The translations under genes and the position numbers were made by a program. This document shows, in pieces, positions 1 to 7,365 of a stretch of 64,000 nucleotides of DNA (the stretch's first letter is position 1; each line of letters starts with the position of its first letter). The DNA lies in assembly GCF_017161565.1 (NCBI RefSeq), contig NZ_CP066796.1:620001-684000 (forward strand), written 5' to 3'. The notes under the pieces were generated by a model. The model did not search any database and had not been told where the DNA came from. It saw nothing but the letters and a program-made list of their open reading frames with translations. The stretch is from Erwinia amylovora (GTDB lineage Bacteria > Pseudomonadota > Gammaproteobacteria > Enterobacterales > Enterobacteriaceae).

Positions 1-210
1 CTTACAGACGAGCGCATTCAAATTAAAAGGCGTACGGGCAGCTACGGCAAGCCTTCGGTTAATCCCCAGAATATGGAAGCCGATATCAGAAAAAAACTGC
101 TGCCGATGATGTTCAAAAAGTGCAAAGCCATCGGTGGTGGGATGGAGCAGGCGAAGAGGATCGTCGAGACGATGGTACAAATTACCCGCGTTGGATTAAA
201 CGGAGTTTAA
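1..210 (+). CDS. Type I restriction enzyme R subunit, C-terminal end (partial)
   Basis: An open frame enters from the left edge and ends at TAA 208-210, giving the last 69 residues of a larger protein. The tail is basic and helical and resembles the C-terminal region of HsdR, the motor and nuclease subunit of type I restriction enzymes. A YgjP-like metallopeptidase gene begins 3 bases later, a pairing often seen beside hsd genes. Only the tail is visible, so the family call rests on this neighbour and a weak sequence impression. It could be another large helicase. Whether the gene upstream is intact cannot be judged. Confidence 0.5.
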   Translation, partial: LTDERIQIKRRTGSYGKPSVNPQNMEADIRKKLLPMMFKKCKAIGGGMEQAKRIVETMVQITRVGLNGV

Positions 211-213
211 TCT

Positions 214-965
214 ATGCCATGCCTACTGCGATCCCGCCCCGGGTATTTTATCTATGGAGATGAGCGCATCAGCTTTGATCGTCAGCCTCGTAGCGGGGCA
301 ACAAACCGCGTGTTGATTAAAGTCCATCCTGATTGCCGGGTAGTTGTCTTTGCTCCTGAAGAGGCTGATGACCAGAGCGTGCTGGGCGCGGTGAAAAAGC
401 GCGGGCGCTGGATCTGGCAGCAGCTACGGGAGTTCCGTAATCAGCGTGAATATATCACCCCGCGCCAGTATATCAGCGGCGAAAGCCACTACTATCTGGG
501 CAAACAATATTTGCTTAAAGTGCTGGCAGAACCCGGGCAAATCCAGCGGGTAAAAATGCTGCGCGGCAGGCTGGATGTGACCGTCCGACAAAAAGAGCCT
601 GAAAACGTCAGGCAGCTACTCTCTGACTGGTACAGATCGCGTGCCAGAGACGTTTTCCGCAGAAGGCTGGAGGCCATGCTGGAGCAGGCCCTGTGGGTGG
701 ATGTTCCCCCGCCGCTGCATATTCTCACCATGCAAACTCAGTGGGGGAGCTGTTCTCCCGCTGGCAGACTCACGCTCAACCCCAACCTGGTGAAGGCGCA
801 CCGGGATGCATCGACTATGTGATTTTGCACGAGCTGTGCCATCTGGCGGAACATAACCACAGTGAGCGGTTCTACCGGCTGATGGCGCAGGTGATGCCGC
901 AATGGCGAACCATCAAAGTCAGACTGGATGAAATGGCAAATTTGCTTATTGAAGGGGATGGTTGA
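214..965 (+). pseudogene. YgjP-like (M48/WLM family) metallopeptidase, frameshifted
   Basis: The first frame (214 to about 800) carries the conserved WGSCS motif (residues about 177-181) and the NPNLVKA motif, then runs into a stop at 820-822. The rest continues in another frame and holds the zinc-binding HELCHLAEHNH sequence, ending at TGA 963-965. One base appears to be lost in the GGCGCACCGG stretch near 795-803. With the frame restored the product would be about 250 residues, the usual length of the YgjP family. Each half keeps one set of key residues, so the break looks recent. Translational frameshifting or a sequencing error cannot be excluded. The start follows the HsdR-like stop by 3 bases, suggesting one transcript. 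Confidence 0.75.
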
Positions 966-1200
966 CCCCGTAGGAACGCCGCGGTTGTGCAGGCCCCGGT
1001 TCGATGCGGCTCCACGCCCCTTATCTTGCGTTATCAGTTAGCCCTGCTACCCGGCGCAAGGGGGACATTCTTGTGTTGTTATTTACCCCGCTCATAAACA
1101 GTCGCGACAGGCGGATGCATGCATCGATAAAGAGCAGCGTAGCGCCCGAATGCGGGGTCAAGCTACGTTCGCTGATGTAAGAAAAAAAACGCGCCGCGTG

Positions 1201-1228
1201 GGAACCGATCGAAACTGCCCGCCACTTA
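1201..1228 (+). promoter_or_regulatory. hrp box (HrpL-dependent promoter) of hrpA
   Basis: GGAACC (1201-1206), 15 bases, then CCACTTA (1222-1228) matches the hrp box consensus GGAACC-N15/16-CCACNNA read by the ECF sigma factor HrpL. It lies 58 bases before the hrpA start codon. The 966-1286 interval holds nothing else I can name; short open frames on either strand there look like chance. Confidence 0.9.
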
Positions 1229-1286
1229 ATTAACGAACATTGTGTGATGTTCCTGGAACACAACCTCAATAATTGGAGAGATTAAT

Positions 1287-1514
1287 ATGAGCGGCATTAT
1301 TACAGGTATGGCAGGCAGTTCACTTACAAGCGCAAGCACTTCAGCATCCAAGACGCTGGAATCAGCAATGGGTCAGTCACTGACCGAGTCTGCCAATGCT
1401 CAGGCGTCTAAAATGAAGATGGATACGCAGAACTCGATCCTGGATGGCAAAATGGACTCCGCTTCTAAGTCCATAAACTCTGGCCACAACGCGGCTAAAG
1501 CTATTCAGTTCTGA
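1287..1514 (+). CDS. hrpA: HrpA, Hrp type III pilin
   Basis: This 75-residue, cysteine-free, Ser/Ala-rich protein forms the extracellular Hrp pilus through which type III effectors pass into plant cells. The N terminus is small and polar, the usual type III export signal region, and the C-terminal half is an amphipathic helix rich in K, M and S, as in other Hrp pilins. A good Shine-Dalgarno (TTGGAGAG) stands before the ATG. It is the first gene of the hrpA-hrpV operon and is followed at once by a hairpin with a T-run. Pilin length and position directly before hrpB and hrcJ support the call. Confidence 0.93.
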   Translation: MSGIITGMAGSSLTSASTSASKTLESAMGQSLTESANAQASKMKMDTQNSILDGKMDSASKSINSGHNAAKAIQF

Positions 1515-1521
1515 TGAGTAA

Positions 1522-1559
1522 CCGGGCGCCAGGTGATTAACCTCCGCCCGGATTTTTTT
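1522..1559 (+). terminator. Hairpin with T-run between hrpA and hrpB (attenuator)
   Basis: CCGGGCG (1522-1528) pairs with CGCCCGG (1545-1551) across a 16-base loop and is followed by a run of seven T. It has the form of a Rho-independent terminator but sits inside the operon, 8 bases after the hrpA stop. I infer partial termination that lets the pilin gene be expressed well above the downstream basal-body genes. Confidence 0.7.
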
Positions 1560-1582
1560 GTCGCTGCCGATGAGGATGAGCT

Positions 1583-1945
1583 ATGAAAATCAATGCCGGA
1601 AACGCCCAGTCTCTCTCCGTCAGCGCGGGGAATAATGAGGTCAGTTCTGCCGCCAGCAACACGGCGGATGCTTCCTGGTTCAGCGCGGCGCTGCAATCAC
1701 CTGCTAAACCGGCAAGTAGTGACAATCAATCCTGGATAAACAAAGTCACCAGCCTGTCTGAAACTGCCAGTGGCCATGCCAACCAGGCAGACAGGGCGCT
1801 GGCTAAGGTCTCGCGCAGTCTTGATTCGCAAAGCGTGATGGCCGCTAACCGCACCTTATCCTCCTATTATCTGGAGAGCCTGCTCAACGCAAAGCTGGTG
1901 GGTAAAGGCGTACAGAGTCTGGAAAAACTGACCAACTTGCAGTAA
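1583..1945 (+). CDS. hrpB: HrpB, type III inner-rod/needle adaptor (SctI-like)
   Basis: A 120-residue, Ser/Ala/Asn-rich protein without cysteines, preceded by GAGGATGAG. In Hrp1-type systems the small protein encoded between the pilin and HrcJ corresponds to the inner rod (SctI) that links the export gate to the pilus and may itself be exported. The C-terminal half, with a leucine-rich amphipathic helix ending in LVGKGVQSLEKLTNLQ, fits the polymerising helix of that family. It ends 6 bases before hrcJ. Identification rests mainly on order and size, which match the Erwinia and Pseudomonas syringae hrpA operons. Confidence 0.88.
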   Translation: MKINAGNAQSLSVSAGNNEVSSAASNTADASWFSAALQSPAKPASSDNQSWINKVTSLSETASGHANQADRALAKVSRSLDSQSVMAANRTLSSYYLESLLNAKLVGKGVQSLEKLTNLQ

Positions 1946-1951
1946 CCCCCT

Positions 1952-2734
1952 ATGGCTAAATTATCTCTTAAGATGCTGCTCTTGCTGCCGGTATTGCTGT
2001 TGGTCGGCTGCAATGACCAGGTCGAACTCAATCACGGTCTGACAGAAAACGACGCCAACGAAGTGGCGGCGGAGCTGGGGCGTTATCATATCCAGGCGGA
2101 AAAACTCACCAATAAAGAAGGTATTACCGTGCTGGTAGATGCCGCAGAGTTAAATCGGGCGGTACACATTCTTGATGCGGCGGGTTTGCCGCGACCGGCG
2201 CGCACCAACCTTGGCGAAGTATTCCAAAAGAACGGAGTGATCTCCACGCCGCTGGAAGAACGGGCGCGCTATATCTATGCCTTATCCCAGGAAGTTGAAT
2301 CGACCCTGAGTCAGATTGACGGGGTGATCGTCGCCCGGGTACATGTGGTGCTACCGGAGCGCATTGCGCCGGGTGAGCCGGTGCAGCCCGCCAGCGCAGC
2401 GGTGTTTATCAAATATCGCCCCGATCTCGACCCCGATGTTATCGAACCGCGCATCCGGCGCATGGTTGCCAGCAGCCTGCCGGGCCTGGCCGGTCGGTCA
2501 GACAAAGATTTGGCGATTGTCTTTGTCCCCGCCGAGAGCTATCAGGATAAACCGCCGCAGGTTTCCTTTGGCCCGTTTTTGGTCACGCCAGAGCGATCGG
2601 CACAGTTAAGCTGGTTGAGCGGCATGATTGGCGTGCTGATCCTGATGGTGGTAGCGGGCGTGCTGGGTTGGCCGCACTGGCAGCGCTACCGTCAACGGCA
2701 GCAACCGCCGCCGCCCGGACAGAATAATGAGTGA
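1952..2734 (+). CDS. hrcJ: HrcJ, inner-membrane ring lipoprotein (SctJ/YscJ)
   Basis: A 260-residue YscJ/FliF family lipoprotein that builds the periplasmic ring of the type III basal body. The signal peptide ends in LVGC, so Cys20 would be the lipidated residue. Two ring-building domains follow: residues about 20-75 with the conserved NDANEVAAELG, and about 110-185 with RVHVVLPER and RRMVASSLPGL. One membrane helix (about residues 217-237) and a short basic, Pro/Gln-rich cytoplasmic tail close the protein. It starts 6 bases after hrpB and overlaps hrpD by 8 bases, so translation is probably coupled. All parts expected of HrcJ are present. Confidence 0.96.
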   Translation: MAKLSLKMLLLLPVLLLVGCNDQVELNHGLTENDANEVAAELGRYHIQAEKLTNKEGITVLVDAAELNRAVHILDAAGLPRPARTNLGEVFQKNGVISTPLEERARYIYALSQEVESTLSQIDGVIVARVHVVLPERIAPGEPVQPASAAVFIKYRPDLDPDVIEPRIRRMVASSLPGLAGRSDKDLAIVFVPAESYQDKPPQVSFGPFLVTPERSAQLSWLSGMIGVLILMVVAGVLGWPHWQRYRQRQQPPPPGQNNE

Positions 2735-3317
2735 AATGCCCGCTGCTGACGATGCAGCGCTGCGCTGGCTGCGCTGGTGGTGCATTGACTGCTGGCTGAC
2801 GGCCGATGCGCAGTGGCGGCAGGCCAGTTTTTACCAGCTTGAAGATGCCCTTCTGTCGGCGCTGGCCCACACCCATCATGCGATGATTTGCCAGCAGCTT
2901 CAGCTGGCAACGCCGCTTATCCCCGTCGATGGCGATCTGTTGGCATGGCTGAAGCTAACGGCATCGCAACGCCAGCTGGCCTTAAGGCTGGCGGCGGAAG
3001 TGTGCTGGCGCGGCAGTACCCAGGCCACGCTGCTGCCGGAACAGCAGCGCTGGTGTCGGCGCATTGCCCAGGGGATGCGCCCCGGAATGTGGCTGCCCAC
3101 GCTAAACGGGTTACCCAGCGATGAGGGCGATATCAATGGGTTGTGGCTGCTGAAAATGCGCGCCGGGCCGCAATGCTGGCCAAGGTTGCGGTTATCCTTC
3201 CCGCAAGAAGCGGTAAAGGCGGTAGAGCAGCTGGCACCGATAGCCGAATTTCCTGCACGTCTGCTGCCGCTGTGGCAGGCGGTTTTCTGGTATGCCTCAC
3301 AGGAGCCACTATGTTGA
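2727..3317 (+). CDS. hrpD: HrpD, type III sorting-platform component (SctK-like)
   Basis: This 196-residue Trp- and Leu-rich cytoplasmic protein lies between hrcJ and hrpE, where Hrp1 systems encode HrpD, the counterpart of SctK/OrgA that joins the cytoplasmic sorting platform to the ring. It has no signal peptide or membrane segment. The family is poorly conserved, so position is the main evidence. The frame overlaps the 3' end of hrcJ by 8 bases and the 5' end of hrpE by 7 bases, typical of a tightly coupled secretion operon. Confidence 0.85.
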   Translation: MSEMPAADDAALRWLRWWCIDCWLTADAQWRQASFYQLEDALLSALAHTHHAMICQQLQLATPLIPVDGDLLAWLKLTASQRQLALRLAAEVCWRGSTQATLLPEQQRWCRRIAQGMRPGMWLPTLNGLPSDEGDINGLWLLKMRAGPQCWPRLRLSFPQEAVKAVEQLAPIAEFPARLLPLWQAVFWYASQEPLC

Positions 3318-3901
3318 CGCGTAGAAGAATTACCCTGCTCAACGCGGAGGCCGATTTGGCACCCGTAGTCAGTCAGGCACAGCTGTGCATCCAGCAGCAG
3401 GGGCAGGATATCCTTGAGCAGGCCCGGCAACAGGCACAGGCGATGCTGGAAGAAGCGGAGCGGCAGGCAGAAGTCGAGATGTTGAATGCGCAGCAGCGCG
3501 CCGAGCAGGCTTTCTGGCAGCAGGCGGATACGCTGCTGCAAAGCTGGCAGCAGCAATATCAGCAGCTGGAAGCGCAGGTACTTGAAGTGATGGACAGCGT
3601 ATTGACGCAGGCGCTTGACCAGTTGTTGACTGACGTTCCGCAAACACAGCGGCTGGCGGCGATATTACGTCAACTGCTACGGGCAAAAACCCTGACTGAA
3701 CAGGGCAGCCTTTATTGTCATCCGGCACAGCATCTTGAGATCGCCGACTGGTTGCGCAGTCATGACCACCTGGCCTGGCAGCTACAGCCGGATGAGTCGC
3801 TGGCGCAAGATAGCCTGAAACTGGTCACCGCTAATGGCGAATTGTCCCTTGACTGGCAGCAGGCAGTGCGCCAGTTACTCCCTCCTCAAACAGCCAGCTA
3901 A
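3311..3901 (+). CDS. hrpE: HrpE, stator of the type III ATPase (SctL/YscL)
   Basis: A 196-residue HrpE/YscL/FliH family protein. The N-terminal half (residues about 20-85) is an Ala/Gln/Glu-rich coiled coil of the kind that forms the peripheral stalk holding the HrcN ATPase. The C-terminal half is globular. I start it at ATG 3311 (MLTRRR...), which overlaps the hrpD stop by 7 bases and follows AGGAG at 3301, instead of an in-frame ATG at 3143 that would lie wholly inside hrpD. It should act as a dimer on the inner face of the membrane, controlling ATPase activity. It is the last gene before the internal hrpF promoter. Confidence 0.92.
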   Translation: MLTRRRITLLNAEADLAPVVSQAQLCIQQQGQDILEQARQQAQAMLEEAERQAEVEMLNAQQRAEQAFWQQADTLLQSWQQQYQQLEAQVLEVMDSVLTQALDQLLTDVPQTQRLAAILRQLLRAKTLTEQGSLYCHPAQHLEIADWLRSHDHLAWQLQPDESLAQDSLKLVTANGELSLDWQQAVRQLLPPQTAS

Positions 3902-3929
3902 ACCGCTACAAAAAACTTCACTTCACCAC

Positions 3930-3958
3930 GGAACTCCGCCACGCCCGAACCCCACTCA
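3930..3958 (+). promoter_or_regulatory. Variant hrp box before hrpF
   Basis: GGAACT (3930-3935), 16 bases, then CCACTCA (3952-3958) matches the hrp box except for the last base of the -35 block (T for C). It ends 33 bases before the hrpF start, in the only real gap (90 bases) of the operon. In P. syringae hrpF also has its own HrpL promoter, which supports the reading. The mismatch suggests a weaker promoter. Confidence 0.7.
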
Positions 3959-3991
3959 AAGACAGGACCCACTCAATGAGAGAGTTTAATT

Positions 3992-4216
3992 ATGTCATCA
4001 ATCAGCGCGCTCCAGCGCCGCCTGGACAGTCAGTTTGATAAAGCACAAACCCAACTGGACGATGCCACCTTGGATGCCAGTGAAGGCTACAGCCAGGAGG
4101 ACAGTTTTGCCTTCTTTGAAGCCAGTATGGGACTTTCCAACGCCAGCTGGGCTGCGAGCCAGGAGCTGACGGTTAAACACGGGCTTGCCAAAGCCATCAT
4201 CAATGAGATCAACTGA
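3992..4216 (+). CDS. hrpF: HrpF, small type III co-chaperone-like protein
   Basis: A 74-residue acidic, Ser-rich, probably helical protein without cysteine or membrane segment. In Hrp1 systems HrpF is a small cytoplasmic protein needed for secretion and is thought to pair with HrpG in the manner of the YscE/YscG co-chaperones that hold the needle or pilin subunit. That role is family inference. Its stop overlaps the hrpG start region. It begins a sub-operon with its own hrp box (3930-3958). Identification rests on size, position and composition. Confidence 0.85.
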   Translation: MSSISALQRRLDSQFDKAQTQLDDATLDASEGYSQEDSFAFFEASMGLSNASWAASQELTVKHGLAKAIINEIN

Positions 4217-4634
4217 ATTGCAGCAGTGGGCGCAGCGCTGGCTCGACGATGTTGGCACAGACCAACAGCTGACGGTGGATGACGGCGTCGTCTGGTTGCA
4301 GCGTCGGGCGGATCGGTTTTTTGCGTTGGCAGAGCTGACGATCAATGCTTCGCTGGACGATGAGCTGCTGGGGCGGGCGCTACAGCTTTCGGCCCCGACC
4401 CTACGTTATTTTGGCCGCGATGCCGCCGCACTGGCGCAACAAGGCAACAGCCTGATATTAGCGTTAGCTATCCGTCAACTGGAGGTTAACGCCGTCTGTC
4501 AACAGCTGGAATCACTGCTTAATCAACGTGATGTCTGGCAGACAATGCTACAACAACCGCGAAGAAAAGCGGCAACCCATGGCGCGGTGCCTTTGCACAG
4601 CCTGGCATTTTTACCAAGGGGAAACCATGGTTGA
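4203..4634 (+). CDS. hrpG: HrpG, type III chaperone-like protein
   Basis: About 143 residues when started at ATG 4203 (MRSTELQQW), which overlaps the end of hrpF by 14 bases. An in-frame ATG at 4185 is possible but lies deeper in hrpF. The protein is Leu/Ala/Gln-rich, helical and soluble. In P. syringae HrpG behaves as a chaperone-like partner of HrpV that relieves HrpV inhibition of the HrpS activator. Its fold is likened to YscG, the partner of the needle subunit. Both genes are here, in the same operon, so the same control loop is likely. The frame ends 8 bases past the hrcC start. Confidence 0.86.
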   Translation: MRSTELQQWAQRWLDDVGTDQQLTVDDGVVWLQRRADRFFALAELTINASLDDELLGRALQLSAPTLRYFGRDAAALAQQGNSLILALAIRQLEVNAVCQQLESLLNQRDVWQTMLQQPRRKAATHGAVPLHSLAFLPRGNHG

Positions 4635-6657
4635 GAAACGAGAGTTGCGCTGCCGGTTGTTGGGCGCGCTATTAATGCTGTGCGCAACACTCCCGGCCGG
4701 GGCGCAGACCCCGGCCGACTGGAAAGAACAGTCATACGCCTATTCTGCCGATCGCACGCCGTTATCCACGGTGCTGCAAGATTTTGCTGACGGGCACAGT
4801 GTTGATCTTCACCTTGGCAATGTGGAAGACACAGAGGTTACCGCGAAGATCCGCGCTGAAAACGCCAGTGCGTTCCTCGACCGCCTGGCGCTGGAGCACC
4901 ATTTCCAGTGGTTCGTTTACAACAATACGCTGTACGTCAGCCCTCAGGACGAGCAAAGCTCGGAACGTCTGGAGATCTCCCCGGACGCCGCACCGGATAT
5001 TAAGCAGGCGCTAAGCGGAATTGGCCTGCTGGACCCGCGTTTTGGCTGGGGAGAACTGCCGGATGATGGCGTGGTGCTGGTGACCGGGCCGCCGCAATAT
5101 CTGGAGCTGGTTAAGCGCTTCAGTGAGCAACGCGAGAAGAAAGAGGATCGGCGTAAAGTCATGACCTTCCCGCTGCGCTATGCGTCGGTGGCCGACCGCA
5201 CCATTCATTACCGTGACCAGACGGTGGTGATCCCCGGCGTTGCCACCATGCTGAATGAGCTGATGAACGGTAAACGCGCGGCGCCAGCCAGCGCCAGCGG
5301 CATTGACAGTACGCCGGGAGGCCCGGATACCAACAGCATGATGCAGAATACCCAAACGTTACTGTCGCGTTTATCAAGCCGTAATAAAACCTCCAACAGG
5401 GCGGGCGGCAGGGATAACGAGATTGAAGATGTGAGCGGACGCATCTCTGCCGATGTGCGCAACAATGCGCTGCTGATCCGCGATGATGATAAACGTCACG
5501 ATGAATACAGCCAGCTGATTGCCAAAATTGATGTGCCGCAGAATCTGGTTGAGATAGACGCGGTTATTCTGGACATCGACCGCACGGCATTAAACCGGCT
5601 GGAAGCGAACTGGCAGGCCACATTAGGCGGTGTAACCGGCGGCAGCTCACTGATGTCCGGCAGCGGTACGCTGTTTGTCAGCGATTTTAAACGCTTCTTT
5701 GCCGATATCCAGGCGCTGGAAGGAGAGGGCACCGCCTCGATCGTCGCCAATCCTTCGGTTCTGACGTTGGAAAATCAGCCGGCAGTGATCGACTTCAGCC
5801 AGACGGCCTATATCACCGCCACCGGCGAACGCGTAGCGGACATCCAGCCGGTGACGGCAGGCACCAGCCTGCAGGTGACGCCGCGCGCGGTGGGTAACGA
5901 AGGCCATTCCAGCATTCAGCTGATGATTGATATCGAAGACGGCCACGTACAAACCAACGGTGACGGCCAGGCTACCGGCGTGAAACGCGGCACGGTCAGC
6001 ACTCAGGCGCTGATCAGTGAGAACCGGGCGCTGGTGCTGGGCGGCTTCCATGTGGAAGAGAGTGCCGATCGCGATCGGCGCATTCCGTTACTGGGCGATA
6101 TTCCCTGGCTTGGTCAACTGTTCAGCTCAAAGCGCCATGAAATCTCACAGCGTCAGCGCCTGTTTATTCTTACCCCGCGCCTGATCGGCGATCAAACCGA
6201 TCCCACGCGTTATGTCACAGCAGATAACCGCCAGCAGCTGAGCGATGCGATGGGGCGCGTAGAGCGGCGGCACAGCAGTGTGAATCAGCATGATGTGGTG
6301 GAAAACGCACTGCGCGATCTGGCTGAAGGGCAGTCTCCGGCAGGTTTCCAGCCGCAAACCTCCGGTACGCGCTTGAGTGAAGTTTGCCGCAGTACGCCCG
6401 CACTGCTGTTCGAAAGTACTCGCGGCCAGTGGTACAGCAGTAGCACTAACGGTGTGCAGCTCAGTGTGGGAGTGGTACGCAATACCAGCAGCAAACCTCT
6501 GCGCTTTGATGAAGCCAACTGCGCCAGTAAACGCACGCTGGCAGTGGCGGTGTGGCCGCATAGCGCGCTGGCACCGGGCGAATCGGCGGAAGTTTATCTG
6601 GCCATGGATCCAAGCCGCGTGCTGCACGCGTCACGCGAATCCTTATTGAATCGTTGA
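4627..6657 (+). CDS. hrcC: HrcC, outer-membrane secretin of the Hrp type III system (SctC)
   Basis: A 676-residue secretin that forms the outer-membrane ring and pore. I chose ATG 4627 (MVEKREL), which gives a proper signal peptide ending near GAQTPADW. The in-frame ATG at 4528 would put 33 residues before it. N0 and N1/N3 domains fill the first half, separated by a linker rich in S, N and G. The C-terminal secretin domain holds the typical VPLLGDIPWLGQLF-like sequence (here IPLLGDIPWLGQLF). A further domain of about 110 residues follows it and ends the protein. Neighbouring hrpT encodes a small lipoprotein that may pilot it. Confidence 0.96.
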   Translation: MVEKRELRCRLLGALLMLCATLPAGAQTPADWKEQSYAYSADRTPLSTVLQDFADGHSVDLHLGNVEDTEVTAKIRAENASAFLDRLALEHHFQWFVYNNTLYVSPQDEQSSERLEISPDAAPDIKQALSGIGLLDPRFGWGELPDDGVVLVTGPPQYLELVKRFSEQREKKEDRRKVMTFPLRYASVADRTIHYRDQTVVIPGVATMLNELMNGKRAAPASASGIDSTPGGPDTNSMMQNTQTLLSRLSSRNKTSNRAGGRDNEIEDVSGRISADVRNNALLIRDDDKRHDEYSQLIAKIDVPQNLVEIDAVILDIDRTALNRLEANWQATLGGVTGGSSLMSGSGTLFVSDFKRFFADIQALEGEGTASIVANPSVLTLENQPAVIDFSQTAYITATGERVADIQPVTAGTSLQVTPRAVGNEGHSSIQLMIDIEDGHVQTNGDGQATGVKRGTVSTQALISENRALVLGGFHVEESADRDRRIPLLGDIPWLGQLFSSKRHEISQRQRLFILTPRLIGDQTDPTRYVTADNRQQLSDAMGRVERRHSSVNQHDVVENALRDLAEGQSPAGFQPQTSGTRLSEVCRSTPALLFESTRGQWYSSSTNGVQLSVGVVRNTSSKPLRFDEANCASKRTLAVAVWPHSALAPGESAEVYLAMDPSRVLHASRESLLNR

Positions 6658-6670
6658 GAAAAGGGAAACT

Positions 6671-6865
6671 ATGAAAAGCGCTTCCTGTTTACTGCTGGCG
6701 TCCACGCTGTTGCTCACCGCCTGCGCCGGACGTCATGATAACGGCCTGGAATGCACCTCGGTCGACTGCCGCCCGCAGTCCCAGGCGCATCAGTTAGTCA
6801 TCTGGTGGCAGCCCGGTTTACGTAATGGCCCGGCAGATTATACCCGGGTATCGGTTAATGAATAA
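6671..6865 (+). CDS. hrpT: HrpT, small outer-membrane lipoprotein
   Basis: A 64-residue lipoprotein precursor: positive N terminus, hydrophobic core and lipobox LTAC with Cys18, leaving about 47 mature residues. In Hrp1 systems HrpT lies between hrcC and hrpV and helps place the HrcC secretin in the outer membrane. The start follows AAGGGAAACT, 13 bases after hrcC. Its stop codon overlaps the hrpV start region, so the two are translationally coupled. Confidence 0.9.
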   Translation: MKSASCLLLASTLLLTACAGRHDNGLECTSVDCRPQSQAHQLVIWWQPGLRNGPADYTRVSVNE

Positions 6866-7208
6866 TCCTTGCCCACAGGTGACCTCGCTGTCGGCATTAC
6901 TCAGTCTGTTGCAACTGCGCCAGAGCTGTCGCTGGCCGGTGCAACAAGGCGTGGAATTGCTGGCCCTGTGCGGCGAGCGCGGGCGTGAGCTGATGCTGAA
7001 CCTGCAGCCGGCATTCCAGCCTTCCGGACTTTATCAGCGCTTGCTCAGTCGCCGTGCGCAACAGCTGGAGATCTATGACGGATGCTACCTGTGTCTCAAC
7101 CACGACCGGGTATTATCCTGCTGGCGCCAGCTGCCTGAATCAGCCATGAGCGATAAACAGCATATCGCTCAATTGTTCAGTCTGGCGGGCATTCACCTGG
7201 CTGATTGA
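6858..7208 (+). CDS. hrpV: HrpV, negative regulator of hrp expression
   Basis: About 116 residues when started at ATG 6858 (MNNPCPQV), overlapping hrpT by 8 bases. An in-frame ATG at 6825 would lie further inside hrpT. The protein is soluble, Leu/Gln/Arg-rich and has several cysteines. In P. syringae HrpV binds the enhancer-binding activators HrpR/HrpS and blocks them, and HrpG counteracts it. In Erwinia the target would be HrpS, encoded outside this window. It is the last gene of the hrpA operon. Position and size are the main evidence. Confidence 0.87.
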   Translation: MNNPCPQVTSLSALLSLLQLRQSCRWPVQQGVELLALCGERGRELMLNLQPAFQPSGLYQRLLSRRAQQLEIYDGCYLCLNHDRVLSCWRQLPESAMSDKQHIAQLFSLAGIHLAD

Positions 7209-7260
7209 TCCCGGCCTGCGTCCTTTCTTTACGTTTCTGGTTATTTTTTCTCACTTCGCC

Positions 7261-7288
7261 GGAACCAGAGCGGAATAACCAGCACTCA
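7261..7288 (+). promoter_or_regulatory. hrp box of the hrpN operon
   Basis: GGAACC (7261-7266), 15 bases, then GCACTCA (7282-7288). This fits the HrpL consensus with one mismatch (G for the first C of CCAC). It lies 77 bases before the hrpN start codon and should also drive the chaperone and eop1 genes downstream. Confidence 0.8.
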
Positions 7289-7365
7289 ATATAAGCTTCG
7301 GCATGGCACGTTTGACGTGCCTGGTCGGCAGGGTACGTTTGAATTATTCATAAGAGGAATACGTT

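Noticed and set aside
1021..1269. 82-codon minus-strand frame before hrpA
   Set aside because: It covers the hrpA hrp box and promoter and has no protein-like character.
3143..3310. N-terminal extension of hrpE
   Set aside because: It lies wholly inside hrpD; the ATG at 3311 has a proper Shine-Dalgarno and gives the family length.
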